From NCBI GenBank assembly GCA_015680685.1, contig MNCI01014444.1, positions 1-64,000 on the forward strand: a stretch of DNA of 64,000 nt, written 5' to 3'. The notes under the pieces were generated by a model. The model was not told where the DNA came from, did not search any database, and worked only from the letters and a program-made list of their open reading frames with translations. This document shows, piece after piece, positions 1-9,864 of the stretch (its first letter is position 1; the number at the start of each line of letters is the position of its first letter). This stretch comes from Gnetum montanum. Its lineage: Eukaryota > Streptophyta > Gnetopsida > Gnetales > Gnetaceae. Made by a program: the position numbers and the translations under genes.

Positions 1-1499
1 TGAAAAATAATTCTTGTATATTTTATAAAATAGAAACTTTGTACAATCTTTGGATATTTGAGCCATATACTTATTTTTGTAAATAAATAATAAAGTATGT
101 TAGATATGAAATTATTGTGTCTGTCATTTGGGCCATGAGATTGTAAGGATCATTTTTGATTTTGGTGTGCACTATATGTTCAAGAAAATTTAATATTATT
201 TAGTAAACTTTAAACATGAATATATTTTTTCTTAGATGTTCAATTGAGGAAAAACAAGTATCATTAGAATTGTTATTTTAAATATCATTTTATTATGGAA
301 CTAGTGAAATTCTTTAATAACTAAATTTTTGTAGCTATGTAAATGTCTATTTTTCTCTATTTAAATTTTATTTAATTATGTATGCAAGTAATATGAAATT
401 TTGTTGTAATGTATTACTTTTGTGAAGTTATGTTTCTAATTAAAAATTTTTACCTATTTTATAACTTCCTTTTAATTTGATAAATCTAGAAACTTGGTGG
501 GTTTCGTAACATTTCTATTAGTTATTTATAGGCTTTTTATAGATAATTTATATGGGTATTACAAAATCATATTGCACACATAACATAATAATAACTAGGC
601 TCATTCATAACAACCAAAAACTATATGTGCATAGATATACCATGGAGAAATCAATGCTTCCAAGTGACCACCATCCCACAATGTATAATTACATAACCTC
701 TATGATAGCTGACACATCCACACTAACTATAAGCATGATATCATTGACATGTGTAATTAAATCACTATTAATACATGCATGTATTTTATTAGTTTTTCAA
801 TTACTTAATCCATCATTAATATTAATGCTTGTTATCACATCTATATTCTAGAAAGTAAATCTAATTGTAAATGAATAAATCTAGACATCATAACAACCAT
901 AGCCTACACTCCCACTTTTAGAATGAGGTTTGAAATATGAACCTCACTAATGCATCCAATGGGGGTTATCTTAACTCCTTCAAAGTGCTTCATAATCAAC
1001 TAGTTCACACTCTTATGTTAACTTCACTTGTCATACACATAAATAAGTCATGCTACATGTATCATTTGTAATAACATGAGCATAACATATTAATCTATAT
1101 ATCAGTGACAACAAGAAACTTGTGCTACATACACCATCCTAAGGCTAATAATACCCATAGTATTCACATCATATATCATGCATAAGTAATTTAAAACACT
1201 TAATGGATCATGAATAAATAATTCATAGGCATATTCATTATGAATATCACATAAGTATCACATAAGACCACTCATTATAGCCATACATAGATGCACGTCC
1301 TTCTCATAATCAATTGAGAACTAGCTCATCATCACTAATGCATTCATATAAGTCAATAATATATATAATTCTCACTCTATAACATGCATCAAACATATTA
1401 CAATAAGCATGAAACATAGTGCTAATCACATCCAATCAATCCCCATGCCTAGCTTAAGCCTCATACATAAGTTTATCTTTTGTTTTAGAAATTTTTGTG
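1..1499. other. AT-rich stretch, no recognised gene
   Basis: I see no credible gene here. The longest open frame (552-851, plus) is Ile/Thr/Leu-rich low-complexity translation of AT-rich DNA. The texture is like other decayed intergenic stretches in this window (for example 42400-43500), so an old, unrecognisable transposon remnant is possible. Confidence 0.6.
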
Positions 1500-1987
1500 T
1501 ATTTTGTAGTTTTTATGAATCATAATTCAAGAGTTGTTGTTGCTTCTTTTACATCATCTAGATTATCTTGGGTGAAATCCCAACAAGCCTCATGTAAGCC
1601 AAGTATTATGCTTTAAACTATCACTATCACCCCTTCATGTTTATCTCACAAGAACTATGACCTTTTATCTTATGTTACTCAATGCAAATTCTATGTAACT
1701 TTATTATTATTGTCATCGTCATCATCCTAGTCTTTTTTTAGCAATATAGGGTTTACTACATAAGTTTTTTTCATCATTTTCCTCTATGAAAAACTATATC
1801 TTTATTTATTTGTAGTTTCTTCAAATCATATTCAATTGTTTTTTTCTCATAAGCTCTTTAATCTTTCTTTCAGTGGCTTTCCTAGAACAGTGATGTAGTG
1901 ACCTTTTTTTATATGCTCATTGTCTAATCTTCTTTGCATATGTCTAAACCATCTAAGTTAATTTTATATCTTATTTGAAATGGAAAC
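1500..1987 (-). pseudogene. LINE remnant, 3' end of the RT ORF and tail
   Basis: On the minus strand, from 1987 leftwards, the translation contains WFRHMQRRL, the LRWFGHxxRR-type motif found shortly after the reverse transcriptase domain in plant non-LTR retrotransposons. A trinucleotide-rich patch at about 1700-1727 (plus strand ATT/ATC triplets) fits the simple-sequence 3' end of such elements. Frames are broken, so this is a dead copy. It continues the LINE piece at 14158-14732: removing element A and one copy of its target duplication joins the two halves across the motif that precedes LRWF. The left limit is approximate. Confidence 0.6.
1983..1987. repeat. target site duplication of element A, left copy (GAAAC)
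   Basis: GAAAC directly precedes the TG of the left LTR and is repeated exactly at 14158-14162 after the CA of the right LTR. A 5-bp duplication is the normal footprint of Ty3/gypsy integration. Confidence 0.9.
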
Positions 1988-3392
1988 TGTAACGACGGAA
2001 AACGTTGGCAGCTGGAAAATACCGAACAAATTCCGTGTGCACAGTTTTAACCACGGATCCGTGCGAGGGCTATGCTGGAAAAATGAATCCGCGGCGCCTT
2101 GAACGGTCTTGTCGATCAGACAGGGACTTATTAATCAGTAAACCGATGAATATCTAGCGAGATGATCTGATTCGAGGAACTGCAAAAACAAGGGGAAAAC
2201 GATGTAGATGAATTGCAACGATGATAATACTAAACATGATAAGAGGAGGTTGGCATAAGAGAAACACGTAGTTCCAAGATCTACGCTTTGACTTAAAAAA
2301 TGTGTATTTCGTATATCTCGTTACACTAGGGAGACCCCGATTACTGGATGTGAAGCAATGCACAAAACAACAAGAAAACTGTCCAAACAGAAGTCTGATC
2401 TACCTCGAAGGCTAAAGCCGGGATTCAAGGAAGGTCAAGCTCTGACGCTTACCGATCAACTGTTTCTGACCAATAGCATCCTCCCCAGCAGACCGATTAC
2501 TCCTGTTGCCGGTGCTCAAAGCGAACTGTGCTCTGTTTCTGCCGGAAGGTAATGCTATCAAAAATTGCCAAAGTGCTACTCTCTGTATCTCTGCTCAAAA
2601 GGTGATAAGTGCTCCAGTGCTCAGAAAAATGCCTTTGTCAAATGGGGTATTTATAGGCTGCAACCCTGATGACATGTGTCCCAAATGTTTTGGGTGCTGT
2701 TGGTTTGACCATTTTTGCATCAAACCTCATGACTATGCACAATACGCTTGTTCGCGTATTGTGCGTGTGAAGAAGAGGTGCACGTCGGGCATGTCTCAAC
2801 TGTCTTTGGGTTATATTACGCTCATCACACTGCGTTGCGTGTATGAGTGTAACGTAACATGGAAATAATGGATTCAAGTTGTTTTACGCTTTCTCACACA
2901 GCCACGCGTAATGGAGCGTAAACAATGTTTAGCTCGGCGATGCAATACGCTGCGATACACTGCGTTGCATGATGAGCGTATGATGAGCAATCGCACTTTC
3001 TTAGACTTTTCCTTTGACTGTTCTGGAGCTTATTACGCTGCCATGCGTAATAGAGCGTAAACCTGGCCTTGAACAAAAGACTTAGCAAAATACACAAGGA
3101 GTCGCATATCACGCTGCTTAAGCTTCTCCCTATGCCGAAGCAACTATCTTTCTGATGCCGGTCTGTGTTTAAGCAAAATCACGCTAAGTGCCATTACGCT
3201 GCATTGCGTGATATAGCGTAAACAGAAAAAGCATAGAAAGATTAGGAATCTGTCCAAGAAGTCGAGGACTCGATGCTATGCGCCTCTTGGCGTTGCTCTG
3301 TCTTAGACTCCCTTATGGAATTCTGACATGCGCCCTTGCTTGAATTGCGAATCTTTGCCTGAGGCCGACTCGCAATTTTTTACGGTGTTTCA
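1988..3392 (-). repeat. 3' LTR of element A
   Basis: 1405 bp, starting TGTAACGACGG and ending ACGGTGTTTCA. It aligns along its whole length with 12701-14157. It lacks two segments present in the partner LTR (about 31 bp after 'gccttt' near 2636, and about 21 bp near 2660); together these explain the 52-bp length difference exactly. In the first ~190 aligned bases I count 16 differences, 15 of them transitions, as expected of methylated, ageing DNA. Several hairpins lie inside (for example 2737-2764). Confidence 0.9.
2737..2764. repeat. LTR hairpin, 11-bp arms and 6-nt loop
   Basis: GCACAATACGC, then a six-base loop, then GCGTATTGTGC: a perfect inverted repeat. The partner LTR has the same hairpin at 13501-13530 with 12-bp arms. 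Confidence 0.85.
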
Positions 3393-3405
3393 ATGGCCCC
3401 TCTTT
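3393..3405 (-). promoter_or_regulatory. polypurine tract of element A
   Basis: On the minus strand the bases just before the 3' LTR read AAAGAGGGGCCAT. This is the purine-rich primer for plus-strand DNA synthesis, and its near-identical counterpart in element B (29606-29618) sits in the same place. Confidence 0.8.
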
Positions 3406-4460
3406 GTTGACGGTTGGAGGGCTTACCCGAAAGACATCGACAAAGAATACGAAACACCGAATCGGTAGAAGCAAGAACAACGTCCATCCATGGCTACTCA
3501 AGGATTGCCCTGTCAATATGGAAGAGCAAAGATGGAGGGAATGGGAGATAGAATGGCATGGTGGCTTACTGCACGCATAGAAACGTACGCACGTTTAGGT
3601 TGATAGGAATGCTTCCAGACGAGCGTAGCGCGTCAGCCTGAGATCTCTCTGTCACTGATTATAGCAGGAATGCTTGCAAAAGCAGCATGGCGCATCACTT
3701 CTGCGATATCTCTGCTAGTGTGAGTGCGGAAAATGGATACTTGCATATGGAGGTTCTGCGTATGGGAAGTGGGTGGTGGGGATGAAAGGAAACAAGAGCT
3801 AAGGATAAGGATTGTGAGAAGTACAGGCCTGCAGTTCCAAGTGGTCGGGTAAACCTGAGCAGCCATTTCAACACACTGTTGTACTTCACCGCTCAGATGG
3901 ACACACCTTTGAATGACATTCTCCAAAGCAAGTAACCTGCAATCACAGAAGAAAACAGAGGACACCACTGCTCATGGGATCAAGGGGCGAGGCTGTCGAA
4001 ACGAGCGCCGTTTGATGTGAGATAGAGCGATTGGGCCATGAAGAAGAAGCTGGGGCATGCGGACGAAGCCGCCAATCCTGACGATTGGCCCAGCCTATCT
4101 TCGCCAAAAGGCATCAGGCACAGTGCACCTAGCTGGTTAGGCAAGGAACCAGCAAGATGAATTTGCGAAGCCAGCGTCCGATAGCGATGATCGATGGAGG
4201 TTCCCGAGGTCGTTGTCGACGAGGATTTCATTGGGGCTCCAGCTGGCGAGACTAAACCCTCAGAGGTACCACAACTGTAGTGGGTGCAGCGACGGCATCT
4301 CCGAGGGATTAGTAAGATGCCTCTGAGCTTGTCCGAGGAATCAGTAGGATGCCAGTGGGGTGGCGACGCTGGGACTATCCTAGTATCCCACCTCATTTTT
4401 CGTGCAGCTGTGCGGAGATGATCACGCTCGCTTGATGGACATGGCAGCAGTCTGTAAGTC
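3406..4460. other. 3' untranslated region of element A
   Basis: Non-coding as far as I can tell. Open frames exist on the minus strand (3633-3968 and 3980-4396) but show no domain, no shared counterpart in element B and mixed composition. It lies between the hairpin array and the 3' LTR. Confidence 0.5.
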
Positions 4461-4890
4461 CCAGTTTTAAGTCCTGGTAGACTATCGTTGCTGGTTTTAA
4501 GTGTCAGCAGACCGTGGTCCCAGTTTAAAGTTCGGGCAGATCGAGAAGTGCTAGTTTTACGTCATAGCAGATGATGGAGTGTCTGATTTATGGTCTCAGC
4601 AGACTGTACTGTGGATGTTAGTTTTATGTCATGACCCAAGGACAGGGCTGTGCTCGTTTTACGTCTCAGTAGACGGCTACTTACCTCTGCCAGTTTAGCG
4701 TCATGGCAGATGCATGTAAAAGATTCCAGTTTTTCATCTTGGCGGACCTGTATAACATTGCCAGTTTTACGTCATAGCGGACGATTACAACTTGCCAGTT
4801 TAGCATCATGGCGGATGCGTGCAAGGAATGCCAGTTTTACGTCGTAGCGGACGGTCAGTGCCAGTTTAACGTCGTAGCGGACGTGTATTG
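4461..4890. repeat. hairpin tandem array 1 in element A (about 13 units)
   Basis: About 13 units of roughly 33 bp. Each starts with a conserved (C)CAGTTTTA box, followed by a short left arm, a loop usually of six bases (often ATAGCG) and a right arm complementary to the left one; an 8-14 base spacer follows that is not conserved. Arms differ between units but stay paired: CGTC/GACG (most units), GCATC/GATGC, AGTC/GACT, TGTC/GACA with a ten-base loop; a few units are imperfect or use G-T pairs. Tandem repeats are known from the 3' region of Tat elements; the paired arms are my observation. Confidence 0.8.
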
Positions 4891-4924
4891 CCATACCTGT
4901 TGTTGACATCGTAGATGCTGTAAA

Positions 4925-5145
4925 ATGTAATAGCGCTTCAGATATACATGATTTACAGGATTTGATAATTCATTGCCATTAACGTCTACTAACTTGAATG
5001 CTCCATTGCTGTACACGTCGACCACCAAGAAAGGGCCTTCCCAGTTTGCAGAGAATTTGCTTAGTGGTTCACACACAGCCTTGAGAACTAGATCTCCTTT
5101 CTTGATCAGGCGCTGTTGAAGGTAGGGTTGCTGAAATTGTTGCAT
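4925..5145 (-). pseudogene. integrase C-terminal domain remnant of element A
   Basis: The minus-strand frame reads KKGDLVLKAV, then NWEGPFLVVDVYSNGAFKL, then HVYLKRYY. This is the classic gypsy integrase C-terminal pattern (GDLVLK..NWEGPF.V..V...GAFKL.D..G.....N..YLK.YY). The upstream zinc finger and D,D-35-E core are missing; the frame ends in unrelated DNA at 5145 and runs on into the hairpin array at its other end. It shows that the ancestor of element A had a full pol gene whose RT to integrase-core part has been lost or replaced by the antisense gene at 5624-8156. Confidence 0.75.
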
Positions 5146-5414
5146 CCATTTGTCGTCTGTCCTCGAAGGCTAAGTACATAAATGATTAGGAGACAAGTGA
5201 TGTGATGTCACCGAACGTGGAATGCTAACTGAATTTTGAATATTATGGACAAGCTGTAATCAATGTAACCTAATTACGAGGTGATAAGATATGGTAGTTT
5301 AACGTCATTTCGGACAGTGGCGCGTGTGATATCAGCCGCATTAATATCTTGATTTTCGGGGTCCATTTTGGGAAAGTTCCTCTTAAATCGGATATCAAGT
5401 CAGTGATCCTCGCA
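5146..5414. other. upstream region of the antisense gene
   Basis: No coding frame. It holds one stray hairpin-array unit (AGTTTAACGTC at about 5295) and leads into the TATA motif of the antisense gene. Confidence 0.4.
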
Positions 5415-5422
5415 TATAAGTA
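5415..5422 (+). promoter_or_regulatory. candidate TATA box of the antisense gene
   Basis: TATAAGTA about 209 bp upstream of the first ATG (5624), in the right orientation for the plus-strand gene. A transcript start near 5445 would give a 5' leader of about 180 bases. Only the motif and spacing support it. Confidence 0.4.
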
Positions 5423-5623
5423 AGCAGTTGTTTATGAGAATAGGCTATTGGCTATCAAGAATTCAAATTCGTGACTGTCGCTGAGAGAAGGAAGAGTAGA
5501 GAGTTAGAGCGTGTAATCTTGCGAAGATTTGCAAGTGTTAAGCTGTGAAAAAAATAATTCTGAGGTTGTTACAATAGCGTCGAAGATCAAAAGAAGAACT
5601 CAAAACTGGCCAAAATCGACGAA

Positions 5624-8156
5624 ATGCAAGCAACTCTGGATCGTGTTTCGCAGGCGCTGGTCGATGTTCGTGACCCTATGCCATTGAACCGGTTAGTCAT
5701 TCCTTACATGCTTACGCTTGTTTCTATGGCTGCTTTTCGTGGTATATTTTCATTTGCGTGCATGTTGATTTCGAATTGTGGACCTCGGGTTAATGCGAGG
5801 GTTTGATGGGGTTGCGTCTACCGCCATTGTCAGGGACGAACCTTGCGTTATTGCAAGTGTTTGGGCAATTTCGGCCTGGATAGCTGAGTGTGGTTTATGA
5901 GTTTTTTGTGTTAGTCATGCAAATGCAAATGTAGGTGTTAATGTACGCTTTGGGTTTTCTATACAGTGTTGCACTAAAGCCCATCTTGATTGTGCTGGAT
6001 ATTGTCGGGGTCTTGTGTTGTATAAACCCCATCGTCCCCAATGTCCCTCCCCCGCACACGCGGTTGCAAGGAAAGGCCATATGGTTTCGACAGAGTGCGC
6101 TGGAGTTTCTACAGTTCTTGCTATGCAACTTCAGCATCATTGTGTGGTCTGACCTGTCTGGCGACGTCACCGGTGCTCTTTTAGAGCACCTGCTGGCAGA
6201 TTCTGCGAAAGGGATTTTGGCCTTTTTGACGGATGGGGCCATTGATACGGGCCGTCCCGAAGACCGAGAGCTTAGCGCCCAGGGCTTAAGGAGCTTGAAC
6301 TGGATCTGGGAAATGGCTCGATTCAGCTGTTACCATGCATATAATACGCTGTTCGTGGCTCACCATGTCTCGACCTGTTTTCAGAACCCACAAGGCACGG
6401 TGTATTACGCAGCGTTTGTTTAGATGTTTTGTAGTGATATACTAAGGTGCTATGACAGGACCAGTAAAAATTACGGAGGAACTGACCCCTGAGACAGGGG
6501 CAGTAACACTAAGTCGTAGGGAGGGGGCCTCAATTTTGGAAGAAGAGGCCCCAGCTGTTAGCGTGAGCCGTGTACAGGCTCAGGTGCATGAGGAGGCCCC
6601 AGCTACTGGAACCAACGACGCACAGGCTCAAGTGCGTGAAAGGGAAATGGCGACCGAAGATGTCAGTGAAGTTGCCACTGTCACCGGTAGAGGTAATGAA
6701 TGTGTTAGCGAGTTTGAAAGATTTTATAAATAGATGAAGGGTCTGACGGAATTACATAGCAGGAGAAGAGGACGCATCCACGTTTGTTGCTGTGAGCAGA
6801 GCGTGGAGAGACTTCCCTGACAAATTTTCCTTCATGGAAGGTGTTGTCAGTGACATGATCGAGCGCTTGGAGCGCATCGAACCTGGAGCTGGTACGTTAT
6901 GGTCATAATAAGTCTGTGGTATTACTTAGTGGTAATATGTCATCAACGTTTGATGGTTGTTTCTGTTAGGAGCTTGCCTTCGATGGGATCCAACGGAGCC
7001 CATTGATCTGGACATAGTGAAGCCACCATCCAATGAAGCAGCCATGCCACGTCACATTTATGAGGAACTGCGTAAATGTGTGTTACGCTCGACATGCTCC
7101 TTATGGGAAAGTAGGGGCGTAAATGAAAATCTATGGAAGAGGTTGCAGAGGTTAGAACAGAGGGCTGAGTCTCTGACCAAAGAGGTCGAAGACTTAAAAT
7201 CACAATGTGACTTCCTACAGGCACGAGCGACAGGGGATGAAGACTAGCGTACCGCTGTTGTTGACCACTCCCGGTATTGGACAGCCATCAAAAACAGCGT
7301 GCAGACCAGTCGGACGTTAGTCGAACAACGGATGTAGATAGAACTCCTAGCCCAGAAAAGCTGGGACTAGAGGGATTATTGTACAAGCGTGCAAGAGTGG
7401 GGGCAGAAGGAGAAGGACCACAAGCACTTGTACAAGCGGGAGAGTATTTCTTATCAGAAACTCTACCGCGATCTTGCCGTCAGGGCCCAGTCCTTGGAAG
7501 TCTTCCTGGACGTCATCGGAGCTTTCGAAGCTTTCAAGAAGTTCGAGGAGCAGGTGACTGTAAGTGCATCCCCCGAAAGGGCGATGACTCTCCCTGGGGT
7601 CAGGCTTCAATCCCTACTTTCTTCCTGGACCCACCCCGTTGGAGCAGCATGGAGAAGGGGAAAGTAAAGGCCGGAGCTGCCTTGGGAGAGGACGTATGAC
7701 CAGATCTAACAAAGGAAGAGATTATGGCGTGCCTGTGGGCTGGCCTGGACAAGTTTCCCTTTGCTGTGGAAGCAGGGCCGTCACAGGTGAGTTTACGCGC
7801 TACTTAGTTTGCATTTCTGATTATGATGTTAAGTCTTGTGTAGCTAATGTGCTTACTGTGTTTAGGTACCAGCTGAGGATAGGGAAGACGAACAAGCTGA
7901 GGAGTTAGCAGAGGGAGCGGCCGCAGCAGAAGAAGAAGCAGAGGAAGAAGCAGAGAAAGGAGAAGAAGAGACAGAAGAACGCAACGATGAAGAGCGTCCT
8001 TCCGTGGAGCCGGCGCTGGGACGAGGACCTCGTGAAGAGGGCGTTCTTCGTGAAAGAATCATTCCCAGAAACAACAGCCCATTGGAGGATGATCCACTAG
8101 CGTTGGATCCGGACTTAAGAGATATCGGTGATAGTGGCAGTAGAGGAAATGCGTAA
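5624..8156 (+). pseudogene. antisense, seven-exon gene carried by element A; FCP1-like domain, coiled coil, acidic tail
   Basis: Plus-strand gene opposite to gag-protease. Proposed exons: 5624-5691, 5967-6394, 6459-6692, 6763-6891, 6970-7553, 7715-7786, 7866-8156. Reading phases agree at all six junctions (2,1,1,1,0,0), giving about 601 codons ending in TAA at 8154. Best introns: 5692-5966 (ends CTATACAG), 6693-6762 (70 bp), 6892-6969 (GTACGT...TGTTAG) and 7787-7865 (GTGAGT...GTTTAG). The exon 2 donor is doubtful (GC at 6395; branch motif TACTAAG at about 6430), and 7554-7714 has a weak acceptor. Product in order: FCP1-like domain (24-165), acidic imperfect repeats ending QAQV (166-243), coiled coil (about 340-375), acidic Glu-rich tail (506-601). 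Three in-frame TAG codons (7245, 7335, 7368) break this copy. A captured host gene or a divergent Tat antisense ORF are the two explanations; I favour the former weakly. Confidence 0.6.
5967..6394 (+). CDS. exon 2 of the antisense gene: degenerate FCP1/NIF-like HAD phosphatase domain
   Basis: The translation follows the plan of plant FCP1-homology (NLI-interacting-factor-like) HAD proteins: a beta strand with LKPILIVLDIVGVL (family: LLVLDLNGLL or DxDxT), then IWFRQSALEFLQFL (family: VYKRPFCDDFLKFC), then FSIIVWSDLS (family: FEVGVWSS), then GLRSLNWIWEM (family: FKDLRKLWE) and finally YNTLFVAHHVSTCFQNPQ (family: NTLLLDDSPYKALRNPP). The order and spacing match over about 140 residues. The first catalytic Asp (residue 34) is present, but the second Asp is Val36, and the motif IV Asp pair is Ala154-His155, so phosphatase activity is unlikely. 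Recognised by eye from family knowledge, not by a search. Confidence 0.55.
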
Positions 8157-8352
8157 TTATAATTTACGCATAGTTTTATTGATGTCGAGTGCAATATCAT
8201 TTTACAAATGATTGAAAAGACGTGTTATAAAACCTGGTGGATGCGTTAAATGTCAGTTGCACATTTTTTTTATTCTTTTTTGCGTTTTGCCTGTAGAGTA
8301 TGAGCATGATTATTGAAAATTTCACCAAAGTGATAGTGATAGAGCGTAATTA
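8157..8352. other. spacer downstream of the antisense gene
   Basis: AT-rich, no coding signal; presumably the 3' untranslated region of the antisense gene. No strong polyadenylation signal was picked out. Confidence 0.35.
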
Positions 8353-8571
8353 CTAGTTTAAGGCCATCGCGGGCCGTTACATGATTCTGCGTAACCTAGC
8401 GACTAGTTTAAGGTCATTATGGGCCTGAACTAGTTTAAGGCCATTGCGGGCCATGGTGTGGTTTTGCGTAAACTAGCGACTAGTTTAGGGCCGTTGTGGG
8501 CCTACTGCGTAATCAAGCGTAAAGAGTCATAGTATAGAGTTTTGGCAACTAGCTTAAGGCCGTTGCGGGCC
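8353..8571. repeat. hairpin tandem array 2 in element A (five units, GGCC arms)
   Basis: Five units beginning CTAGTTTAAGGCC or a close variant, with loops such as ATCGCG, ATTGCG and GTTGTG, and right arm GGGCC. Arms pair as GGCC/GGCC; one unit has GGTC/GGCC, which still pairs with a T-G. Same CTAGTTTA box and six-base loop as array 1, but a different arm sequence. A related pair of units lies at 31149-31198 in element B. Confidence 0.8.
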
Positions 8572-8800
8572 ATCACGTAATATAGCAAGCGTAAATGATA
8601 CCGGTATGAATTTTACGTAATTATACTATAGCAATCTAGAAACATGAATATCGTGCGTATGAAAAAGATAACAATGTAAAGATAAATGACAAGCATAAGA
8701 ACCAGAAAAAAAAAGTAACACAAAAATACGTGAAATAAAATTGCTAAGTAGAAACCACACTGACTCAATAAGACATGACAATGTACGCAAAGACCATCGT
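8572..8800. other. AT-rich spacer between array 2 and the protease end
   Basis: No gene seen; A-rich on the plus strand around 8640-8760. Confidence 0.4.
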
Positions 8801-9673
8801 TCAACCATTGATACGCAATTGTTTCTTGATGGCCTTTACATTGAGCATTGCGTAAGGGCTAGGAGACTTATGGTTGGACTCCTCTACGCTGCCATCCGGA
8901 AATGGCAGGTCGGCCCAAGCTAGACCGTCATCATTGCTGTCAGCTTGTTGAGGGGTTTGGAGACAGGTTTGATCATCTGTCGTTTCTATCTCTGAACCCT
9001 GTTCTTCTTCAATGTTATTGATGATCCTGGGAGTGATTTCGTCACCACGTATCACAACCTCCCCTCCGGCATAGGGGAGATGTATCTCTTGGTGTATTGG
9101 TGACGAAACTGCCCTCAGCTGAGCTAGCCACGACCTCCCCAAGATCAAGTTGAACCCTGGCATCTCCTCGATGACTAAGAAAGTGGCCTCTGTTGGGAAT
9201 TGATCCCCCGCCACAAACTCAATACACACCGTCCCCTTAACCTGAACCCGTGCCCCATTAAACGATTTTACGTAGGTCGTCGCCGTGGGCGTGATCTGAT
9301 GGACCAGACCCAGCCTATCCACGATGGAATAGGGAATGACGTTGGTAGCTGTGCCATCGTCCACATGCACTCTCTGGATCCGGTATTGACCGACTCGGAT
9401 AGTGATAAACATAGGTTCAATGGTTACCTGACCTTTCTCAGGATCATCTTTGATAGACCCGTCATGGAAGGTCAGCAAGGAAGGCGTAGGTTGCTCAGCT
9501 TCGGAAGGAAACATGACAGCATGTATCGCTTCCTCCTCCGCTGGCAAGCTTTCATCCACTGATATGGATGTCAGCATGCGAACCATAGCCTCACGGTGCT
9601 CTCGAGACGTCATAAGTAGGTCGTAAAGGCTTAGCGTTGTATTTTTTTGTTTGAGAGCCTGTTTGACTTGCAT
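8801..9673 (-). CDS. element A protease (retropepsin-like) segment of the gag-protease polyprotein
   Basis: A 290-residue open frame. It contains the aspartic protease pattern: VHVDDGTATNVIPYSIVDRL for the catalytic loop (family: VLIDGGSSxNILP), a beta hairpin with TTYVKSFNGARVQVKGT, and the closing FNLILGRSWL that corresponds to the family's ILGRxWL. A C-terminal extension of about 100 acidic residues follows. The equivalent in element B is at 31500-32270. Retropepsins cut the polyprotein in the virus-like particle. No reverse transcriptase frame follows it; hairpin array 2 and the antisense gene come instead. It is probably expressed as one polyprotein with gag, from which it is separated here by frame damage near 9673-9860. 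Confidence 0.75.
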   Translation of the reverse strand: MQVKQALKQKNTTLSLYDLLMTSREHREAMVRMLTSISVDESLPAEEEAIHAVMFPSEAEQPTPSLLTFHDGSIKDDPEKGQVTIEPMFITIRVGQYRIQRVHVDDGTATNVIPYSIVDRLGLVHQITPTATTYVKSFNGARVQVKGTVCIEFVAGDQFPTEATFLVIEEMPGFNLILGRSWLAQLRAVSSPIHQEIHLPYAGGEVVIRGDEITPRIINNIEEEQGSEIETTDDQTCLQTPQQADSNDDGLAWADLPFPDGSVEESNHKSPSPYAMLNVKAIKKQLRING

Positions 9674-9864
9674 AAATGCATCGAGGAGGTCCTTCTCCCG
9701 GCTAAGTTATTTTTCCCCCTTGTCCTCTTCCATTCGGCCCAAGAGACGGATCTCCCGAGGTGGAACGGTGTTGGTCAGAAGGTTGCTCTTTTTCTTACCA
9801 AGAGAAGGTGGTTGCGTTTTCGCACCTTTATCCTATCCCTGAGGCACAGGTGAAGGCACAGAAG

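Noticed and set aside
552-851. 99-codon open frame, plus strand
   Set aside because: AT-rich, repetitive Ile/Thr/Leu/Ser translation with no motif and no promoter or splice context; chance is enough.
3980-4396. 138-codon open frame, minus strand, in the 3' region of element A
   Set aside because: No domain, no counterpart in element B, next to low-complexity arrays. Not supported as a gene.
4461-4890. Regular repeats with unique spacers, as in a CRISPR array
   Set aside because: Units are too divergent, spacers too short (8-14 bases), no cas genes, and the setting is a plant retrotransposon.
7862-8200. Ser-rich open frame of 112 codons on the minus strand
   Set aside because: It is the reverse reading of the Glu/Ala-rich exon 7 of the plus-strand gene; GAAGAA read backwards gives Ser/Leu runs. 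The plus frame continues across a phase-matched intron.
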